Positions 59,192 to 64,000 of a stretch of 64,000 nucleotides of DNA are shown in pieces. Made by a program: the position numbers and the translations under genes. A model generated the notes under the pieces. That model saw nothing but the letters and a program-made list of their open reading frames with translations, was not told the origin of the DNA and did not search any database. The stretch is taken from positions 1 to 64,000 of the forward strand of contig NZ_JQGC01000035.1 of the NCBI RefSeq assembly GCF_000743575.1, given 5' to 3'. Origin of the DNA: Devosia riboflavina (GTDB taxonomy: Bacteria; Pseudomonadota; Alphaproteobacteria; Rhizobiales; Devosiaceae). Numbering within the stretch: position 1 is the first letter of the stretch; every line of letters starts with the position of its first letter.

Positions 59192-59458
59192 GTGACCGGC
59201 GCTGAAGTCCTCGACATTGCCAATCAGGGTATCTGGACGCTGATCATCGTGTCCCTGCCGATGATGCTTGTCGGCCTTGTCGTCGGCGTCGTCATCGCCC
59301 TCTTTCAGGCCCTGACGCAAATCCAGGAACAAACCCTGGTCTTCGTTCCCAAGATCATCGCCATCTTCGTCACCATGTTGCTGACGCTGCCGTTTCTCGG
59401 CGCCACCATGTCGGCCTATATGACGCGGGTTGTCGATATGATCATCGTCGGCGGCTGA
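59192..59458 (+). CDS. fliQ: Flagellar export gate protein FliQ
   Basis: An 88-residue protein with two membrane segments (LIIVSLPMMLVGLVVGVVIA and AIFVTMLLTLPFLGATM) joined by FQALTQIQEQTLVFVPK, the FliQ signature. The start is GTG 59192. Its stop overlaps the fliR start by one base. Confidence 0.95.
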   Translation: MTGAEVLDIANQGIWTLIIVSLPMMLVGLVVGVVIALFQALTQIQEQTLVFVPKIIAIFVTMLLTLPFLGATMSAYMTRVVDMIIVGG

Positions 59459-60228
59459 TGTTTACGCTCAACCTCGACTGGGCGCCCGCGGCGGCCTTTA
59501 CCTATCTCATCCTCTTCGCCCGCATCGGCGCCATGCTGATGCTGATGCCCGCGCTCGGCGAAGACACGATCCCGATGCGGCTGCGCCTTGCTTTCGGGCT
59601 CACCTTTACCTTCGTGCTCTATCCCTTGCTCTCCAGCATCATGCCGCCCATGCCACAGGATATTCCGGGCATGGTGGCGCTGCTGTTCCATGAGCTGGCC
59701 GTTGGCCTCATCATCGGCGGCATCGTGCGCATCACCACCATGGCGACGCAGATCGCCGGCGCCGTCGTCGCCTTCCAGGCCGGCCTTTCCGGCGCCATGG
59801 CGGCCGACCCGACCCAGCAGGGTATGCAGAGCGCGGTTTTTACGAGCTTCCTGTCCTTTCTCGGCATCACGCTGATCTTCGCTACTGATCTCCATCACAT
59901 GGCGCTGGCAGCAATCTACGATAGCTATGACGTGTTTTCGCCGACAATGCCGATCATGTCGGAAGACGCCATGCAACTGGCGCTGAAAACGGTCGCGGGC
60001 GCCTTTTCGGTGGGCGTGCAGATGTCCGCGCCCTTCATCGTCTTCGGCCTCGTCTTCAACCTCGGGGCCGGCATTCTCTCGCGCCTGATGCCCCAGTTGC
60101 AGGTCTATTTCATCCTCATGCCCGCCAATATCCTGGCCGGGCTGGTTCTGTTTGCTCTTTTGCTCATGATGATGATGGGGTGGTATCTCTCCGCCTTCGA
60201 AAATCATCTGGCTATGTGGCGGGGGTAG
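59458..60228 (+). CDS. fliR: Flagellar export gate protein FliR
   Basis: A 256-residue polytopic membrane protein with at least six hydrophobic segments. FARIGAMLMLMPALGEDTIP and LGITLIFATDLHHMALAA are typical; GLIIGGIVRITTMATQIAG follows the family. It forms the gate with FliP and FliQ. Confidence 0.95.
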   Translation: MFTLNLDWAPAAAFTYLILFARIGAMLMLMPALGEDTIPMRLRLAFGLTFTFVLYPLLSSIMPPMPQDIPGMVALLFHELAVGLIIGGIVRITTMATQIAGAVVAFQAGLSGAMAADPTQQGMQSAVFTSFLSFLGITLIFATDLHHMALAAIYDSYDVFSPTMPIMSEDAMQLALKTVAGAFSVGVQMSAPFIVFGLVFNLGAGILSRLMPQLQVYFILMPANILAGLVLFALLLMMMMGWYLSAFENHLAMWRG

Positions 60229-60231
60229 TCG

Positions 60232-61317
60232 ATGTCCGACGACGCACCGGAGCAGGACAGCAAAACAGAAGATCCTTCCCAAAAGAAGCTCGAGGAAGCC
60301 CACAAGAAAGGCGACGTCGCCAAGAGCCAGGAGGTCACCACCTGGTTCATGCTGATCGGCACGACCATCGTGTTCGCCTCCATGGCGCCCTGGGTCTCGA
60401 CGCAGATCAGCAATCCCTTGCAGATCATCATGATGAATGCCGATCGCTTCGATGTCGAAGGCTCGGGTTTTTCGGCCTTCTTCAATGGCCTTGCTTTTTC
60501 CATGATCGGCGCCGTGCTGGCGCCGCTGGCCGTCCTCTATATCTGCGGCGTTCTCGCCAATCTCGTGCAGCACCGCCCGCTGTTCTCGGCCGAGCCGATC
60601 ACGCCGAAATTTTCCAAGATTTCCCCGCTCGCCGGCGCCAAGCGCCTCTTTTCGAGCGAAGCGCTGGTCAATTTCGGCAAGGGCCTTCTCAAGATCGCCG
60701 TGGTCGGCATTGTCGTCGTCATGGTGGTCTGGCCCGAGCGCGACCGCCTCGACACCATGATGACGGCCGACCCCATCATCATCCTGATGGATTTCCAGGA
60801 GCTTGGCGTAAAGATCCTCACGGCCGTGCTCATCGTCGTGACCTTCATCGCCGCCGCCGACTATTTTTACACCCGCCAGAAATGGTGGAAGCGGCAGATG
60901 ATGACGGTTCAGGAAACGCGCGAAGAATATAAGCAGATGGAAGGCGATCCGCATGTGAAGGGCCGCATCCGCCAGTTGCGCCAGGAGCGCGCCCGCAAGC
61001 GCATGATGCAGGCCGTGCCCGACGCCACCGTGGTCGTCACCAATCCGACGCACTATGCCGTCGCCCTCAAATACGACAAGGGCATGGGCGCGCCCAAATG
61101 CGTCGCCAAGGGCGCCGACGCCGTGGCCCTGCGCATCCGTACCGTCGCCAAGGAAAACGACGTCCCGATCATCGAAAACCCGCCGCTGGCCCGTGCGCTC
61201 TTTGCCGCGGTCGATGTCGACGAGGACATTCCCGCCGATCACTACAAGGCCGTCGCCGAAATCATCGGCTTCGTCATGCGCCTCAAGCATGGCCAGAGCT
61301 GGAAGGCGCGGGGGTAG
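60232..61317 (+). CDS. flhB: Flagellar export switch protein FlhB
   Basis: A 361-residue protein with four membrane segments and a cytoplasmic domain carrying the self-cleaving NPTH site (VVVTNPTHYAVALKY, cleavage after Asn271). The N-terminal SQKKLEEAHKKGDVAKSQEV is typical. FlhB switches export from rod/hook to filament substrates. It starts three bases after fliR. Confidence 0.96.
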   Translation: MSDDAPEQDSKTEDPSQKKLEEAHKKGDVAKSQEVTTWFMLIGTTIVFASMAPWVSTQISNPLQIIMMNADRFDVEGSGFSAFFNGLAFSMIGAVLAPLAVLYICGVLANLVQHRPLFSAEPITPKFSKISPLAGAKRLFSSEALVNFGKGLLKIAVVGIVVVMVVWPERDRLDTMMTADPIIILMDFQELGVKILTAVLIVVTFIAAADYFYTRQKWWKRQMMTVQETREEYKQMEGDPHVKGRIRQLRQERARKRMMQAVPDATVVVTNPTHYAVALKYDKGMGAPKCVAKGADAVALRIRTVAKENDVPIIENPPLARALFAAVDVDEDIPADHYKAVAEIIGFVMRLKHGQSWKARG

Positions 61318-61326
61318 GGCCGTCTC

Positions 61327-62013
61327 ATGGATTTCATGAAGCTCCTCAAATCAATCGAGGAACTGCTCTACGAACTCGTGAGCTGGGTCATTTTCTATCC
61401 GCTGACCCTCTGGCGCATCATTCGCGATCCCCTTGGTTCGCTGGCCTATGCCGAGCGCGAACTTCAGGATCCGGAGGAGCAGCAATATGACGACGCAGTC
61501 AGCCCGCCGATCCTTCTGCTGATCTCCCTCGGTGTCCTCCATGTGCTGGGCACATTCATCACGCCGCCCACGATGCCGGAAACGACGGGCCTTCTCGCCG
61601 ACGTGCGCAATCTCCTCGCCTTTCGCGCCATTGCCTTCAGCTTCTTCCCGCTGACCTTTGGCCTGGTGGTCCTTACTGCCCGGCGCGCCCGCATCACGCG
61701 CTCGACCTTCAAGCCAGCCTTTTACAGCCAGTGCTACGCCACCGTGCCTTTCGTCGTATCGATCAGCATTGGGTTCAGCCTCGCCGCCTGGGTGGAGCAA
61801 TCGCTGGCCGCCTTCTTCTGGGGTCTGGCCGTGCTTTCTCTGGGTCTTGTCTGGTACGGCATTGTTCAGACGCGCTGGCTGGCGATGAGCGCGAAAATCC
61901 GCAAGCGTTGGGCCGGATTGATCGTGCTCGGCGCCTTGCTCTTTGCCATACCGTTCTTCTTCCTCGTCGCGGCAGTCATCGGCTACGCGATGTCCACGGG
62001 CCAGGTGCTCTAG
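61327..62013 (+). CDS. Membrane protein downstream of flhB
   Basis: A 228-residue protein with an N-terminal amphipathic part (LLYELVSWVIFYPLTLWRII) and about four membrane helices (ILLLISLGVLHVLG, FFPLTFGLVVLTA, ATVPFVVSISIGFSL, GLIVLGALLFAIPFFFLVAA). It could be a Yip1-like or permease-like protein; no signature is firm. It starts 10 bp after flhB and may be co-transcribed. Confidence 0.65.
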   Translation: MDFMKLLKSIEELLYELVSWVIFYPLTLWRIIRDPLGSLAYAERELQDPEEQQYDDAVSPPILLLISLGVLHVLGTFITPPTMPETTGLLADVRNLLAFRAIAFSFFPLTFGLVVLTARRARITRSTFKPAFYSQCYATVPFVVSISIGFSLAAWVEQSLAAFFWGLAVLSLGLVWYGIVQTRWLAMSAKIRKRWAGLIVLGALLFAIPFFFLVAAVIGYAMSTGQVL

Positions 62014-62026
62014 CTCCGCTGCCGGC

Positions 62027-62761
62027 CTAGCCCTCGACGCCCACGGGCAGGTGGCCGAGCGCAAAACTCGTCAGGAACAGCGTCCAGTCGTTGACGATAT
62101 GGGCGATCGAGGACACCCAGAGATTGCGGGTGGCGAGATAAGCGAGCGTGAGAATGATCCGCGCCGTACCGATGATGCCGAGGCACTGGACGACATTCCA
62201 GTCATAGGTCGGCAGATGCATGGCCGAGAACCACAGCGTCGACACCACCACGGCAATCACGAGGCCCGCGCGCCGCGATAGTCCGAACTTGCTCACGCAA
62301 AGCCACAACACAGCCAGCAGCGGCAGAATGGAAACGGCTTCTTCCCCGATCAACTGGACAAAAGTCCGCGCCAGAAACAGCAGCAAATCCACCGGGCCGT
62401 AGCTCGCAAGACCCGCCACTGCCGCGTTGGGCGAGGCCCCATAGAGCGTCGCGACGGCAAAGCCGGCAATGCCGGAAACGATTACCGTCAGCACGCCGAA
62501 GCCGATGCCAATGCCGAACTGTTTCAAATCCAGCGGCCGGAAGATCGCCGGCGGGCGCCAACCGGTCACCGCCATCAGCGTCAGCAGCGGCAAGCCCATA
62601 AAGACCACGGCCGGTACGAAGATGAGCGGAACGGTATCGAACGGCGCCAGAATGAGCTGAAAAAACGCTACGATCACCGAAGCAATCACCAGCAGCCAGC
62701 CCCGGCCATCAATCGCCACCGGCACGCCTGCATAATAGGGAAGGTCGATCTTCGCGCTCAT
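62027..62761 (-). CDS. CPBP-family intramembrane protease (CAAX-like)
   Basis: A 244-residue membrane protein with about seven helices and the three CPBP motifs: EE in VQLIGEEAVSILPLLAVLW, His in LWFSAMHLPTYDW and His/Asn in VSSIAHIVNDW. Such proteins process membrane substrates or confer self-immunity. ATG 62761 is one of three possible starts (62779 GTG, 62767 ATG). Convergent with the previous gene. Confidence 0.85.
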   Translation of the reverse strand: MSAKIDLPYYAGVPVAIDGRGWLLVIASVIVAFFQLILAPFDTVPLIFVPAVVFMGLPLLTLMAVTGWRPPAIFRPLDLKQFGIGIGFGVLTVIVSGIAGFAVATLYGASPNAAVAGLASYGPVDLLLFLARTFVQLIGEEAVSILPLLAVLWLCVSKFGLSRRAGLVIAVVVSTLWFSAMHLPTYDWNVVQCLGIIGTARIILTLAYLATRNLWVSSIAHIVNDWTLFLTSFALGHLPVGVEG

Positions 62762-62818
62762 ATCCATGCCCCAGGCCACGAGGCATGTAAGCGCGGCGCC
62801 GAAATATTGGCAAGCAGA

Positions 62819-63364
62819 TCAAGAGGTAAGGCCAGATCGCCTGAGCCGGTCCAGCACAAAATCCGCCCGCTCGGCCACCGAAATTTTCGGCAGTTCCACC
62901 ACCTCATATCCCAGTGCCGGATAGTCCCGCAGCAGCCGCTCATATTCGACGATGGCCGCCTCCAGCCCATGCTGCCGTTCCGCGTCCTGCCGATAGATTT
63001 CCGGCCAGGGCGGCGTCAAAAACACCGTCGGGTTGAATCGCCACTCGTCCCCATAGCGCCGCAATACCGGCTCACCGGTCATCTCGCCCAATCCCGAAGC
63101 CGCATCGAGCAGCCCGCGGTCGAAGAAAACCAGGCCGGGCAGGGCGCGCGCCCGCTCCAGATCTTCCAGCGACAGCGCGATAGCCCTAAGCAGAAATGCC
63201 TCGGCGTCGACCCAGGGCAGGGCCGTGCCATCCCCCGCCAGTTCCGACGCCACAATGCGCCGGCCCGGCTCTTCGATCACCGAAAAGCCGCGGCGCGAGA
63301 GTTCTTCAAGCAGCGTTGATTTCCCGCCGCCCGAACAGCCTGAAATGATGATGAAGCGGTCTAT
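62819..63364 (-). CDS. AAA-family ATPase without a canonical start codon
   Basis: A 153-residue frame is normally delimited by GTG 63280, but that excludes the P-loop. In the same frame upstream, ATA 63364 leads into DRFIIISGCSGGGKSTLLEE, a perfect Walker A, with AAGGAG seven bases before ATA. An in-frame stop lies eight codons further up and there is no ATG, GTG or TTG between it and the P-loop. The full 181-residue product fits small AAA_28-type ATPases (FDRGLLDAASGLGEMTGEPV, in the middle). It may start at ATA or be a mutated, silenced gene. Confidence 0.7.
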   Translation of the reverse strand: MDRFIIISGCSGGGKSTLLEELSRRGFSVIEEPGRRIVASELAGDGTALPWVDAEAFLLRAIALSLEDLERARALPGLVFFDRGLLDAASGLGEMTGEPVLRRYGDEWRFNPTVFLTPPWPEIYRQDAERQHGLEAAIVEYERLLRDYPALGYEVVELPKISVAERADFVLDRLRRSGLTS

Positions 63365-63561
63365 TTTCGGTCTCCTTGAGTAAGATTACGGGGTGCAAGT
63401 CGCCTTTGGGCTGGTCTCGCCGTGTGAAAAACCGCCTTCGCACTCCCATGGCGGCGACCCATTTGATAGACCAGTAGGAGTGTCCCGAATCGGGGCAGGT
63501 TGGGGACCGGCCGGCATCGAGTTGATTGCGGATTGGTCCCAGCGCTGGAGTTTTTCGACCC

Positions 63562-64000
63562 ATGGCAACGACCCCGCTCGGCGAGGACAATTATCCCGAT
63601 CCGCTGGTTGCCTCGCCTCGGGGTGGAGCCGGCCTTTGGCGCGTGGCTGCGCTTGGCCTCGTCATCATCGGCGCCGCCGCCGCTTTTGCCCTCTTCGGCG
63701 ATCGTCTGCCGCAGGAAGTGGTGATGGTCTTTGTCGGCCTGCTTGCTGTCGCCGGGGTGTTTTTCCTCTTCGGCCTCGCCGCCGGGCTCTTTCGCTTCGC
63801 CGCGTCCGAAGAACGCCGGACCATTGCGCGCGCCCTGGTCGACACGGTCGGCCGCGGCATCGTCGTTGCCGATCGCGATGGCAAGATCGCCTATGCCAAT
63901 GCCCATTATGGCACGTTTGCCGGCGCACTCAACAATGGCGTGCCCGTCAGCGTCCCTCGCCTCTTTTCCGGCCAGGCCGACGCCGGCGAAGCCATGTACC
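63562..64000 (+). CDS. cckA: CckA-like cell-cycle sensor kinase, 5' part only
   Basis: The first 146 residues of a protein running off the right edge. There are two membrane segments (VAALGLVIIGAAAAFALFG and VVMVFVGLLAVAGVFFLFG), then RRTIARALVDTVGRGIVVAD and RDGKIAYANAHYGTFAGAL, a PAS domain like that of CckA. The membrane-PAS layout and VSVPRLFSGQADAGEAMY suit alphaproteobacterial CckA, the kinase that feeds phosphate to ChpT and CtrA. The catalytic and receiver domains are outside the window. ATG 63562 is the start; another PAS kinase is possible. Confidence 0.6.
   Translation, partial: MATTPLGEDNYPDPLVASPRGGAGLWRVAALGLVIIGAAAAFALFGDRLPQEVVMVFVGLLAVAGVFFLFGLAAGLFRFAASEERRTIARALVDTVGRGIVVADRDGKIAYANAHYGTFAGALNNGVPVSVPRLFSGQADAGEAMY

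Noticed and set aside
59416..61290. A 624-residue minus-strand frame opposite fliR and flhB
   Set aside because: fliR and flhB have clear motifs and coupled starts. The opposite frame is His/Asp/Arg-rich and has no known domain.

Overview
The window is high-GC alphaproteobacterial chromosome. Its gene content points to Hyphomicrobiales, most likely a Devosia-like organism: a growth-pole-ring (GPR/RgsE-like) giant coiled-coil protein, a cysG-DUF2849-cysI-cysH operon, FlaF/FlbT/FliX, a MotE-like protein, curlin-repeat proteins with a CsgH-like chaperone, and mosaic palindromic repeats. No rRNA, tRNA, CRISPR array, phage or transposase was seen.

Layout. 1-10 kb: the GPR-like gene running off the left edge (minus), an Hpt protein, prfC with a translationally coupled methyltransferase, a C39-like protein and a [2Fe-2S] ferredoxin. 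10-16 kb: assimilatory sulfate reduction (cysG, DUF2849, cysI, a cysH-DUF934 fusion) followed by a ferredoxin-NADP reductase. 16-22 kb: a second ferredoxin, an FMN reductase divergent from an HxlR regulator, ycjX-ycjF, metA and a P-loop ATPase. 22-38 kb: flagellar late genes (flgE-flgK-flgL, flaF/flbT, a 918-residue flagellin, two tandem 266-residue flagellins, flgI-flgJ-flgN). 38-44 kb: fliX and dksA, then a curli-like cluster, an M32 carboxypeptidase and small genes. 44-54 kb: flgF-flgG-flgA-flgH (minus) back to back with fliL-fliM-DUF6468-motE and a large periplasmic TPR protein (plus). 54-64 kb: small unknown genes, fliO-fliP (minus), flgB-flgC-fliE-fliQ-fliR-flhB (plus), membrane proteins, an ATPase gene with no canonical start codon, and the N-terminus of a CckA-like hybrid-kinase gene running off the right edge.

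How the genes work together. The promoters look like a Caulobacter-type flagellar hierarchy. CtrA-type boxes (TTAA-N7-TTAA) precede fliX, fliL-fliM and flgB-flgC-fliE. Each is followed 7-9 bp later by GGCA, completed to GGCA-N5-TGCC at fliX and flgB. Sigma-54-type -24/-12 elements precede flgE, flgF and flgI, which are the class III operons of Caulobacter. FliX, which couples early basal-body assembly to the sigma-54 activator FlbD in Caulobacter, is encoded divergently from flgI, and a CckA-like kinase (upstream of CtrA) lies at the right end. The flagellins lack the sigma-54 signature and have their own duplicated leader with a small hairpin, a possible FlbT target.

Other points of interest are unusual protein architectures (giant flagellin, 738-residue FlgL with three internal repeats, internally duplicated FliE, CysH-DUF934 fusion), MetA with Ala at the acyl-specificity position 111, and several families of palindromic repeats, one pair of which separates the fliOP genes from their likely CtrA box. 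All functional calls rest on reading motifs and context; no database search was possible.
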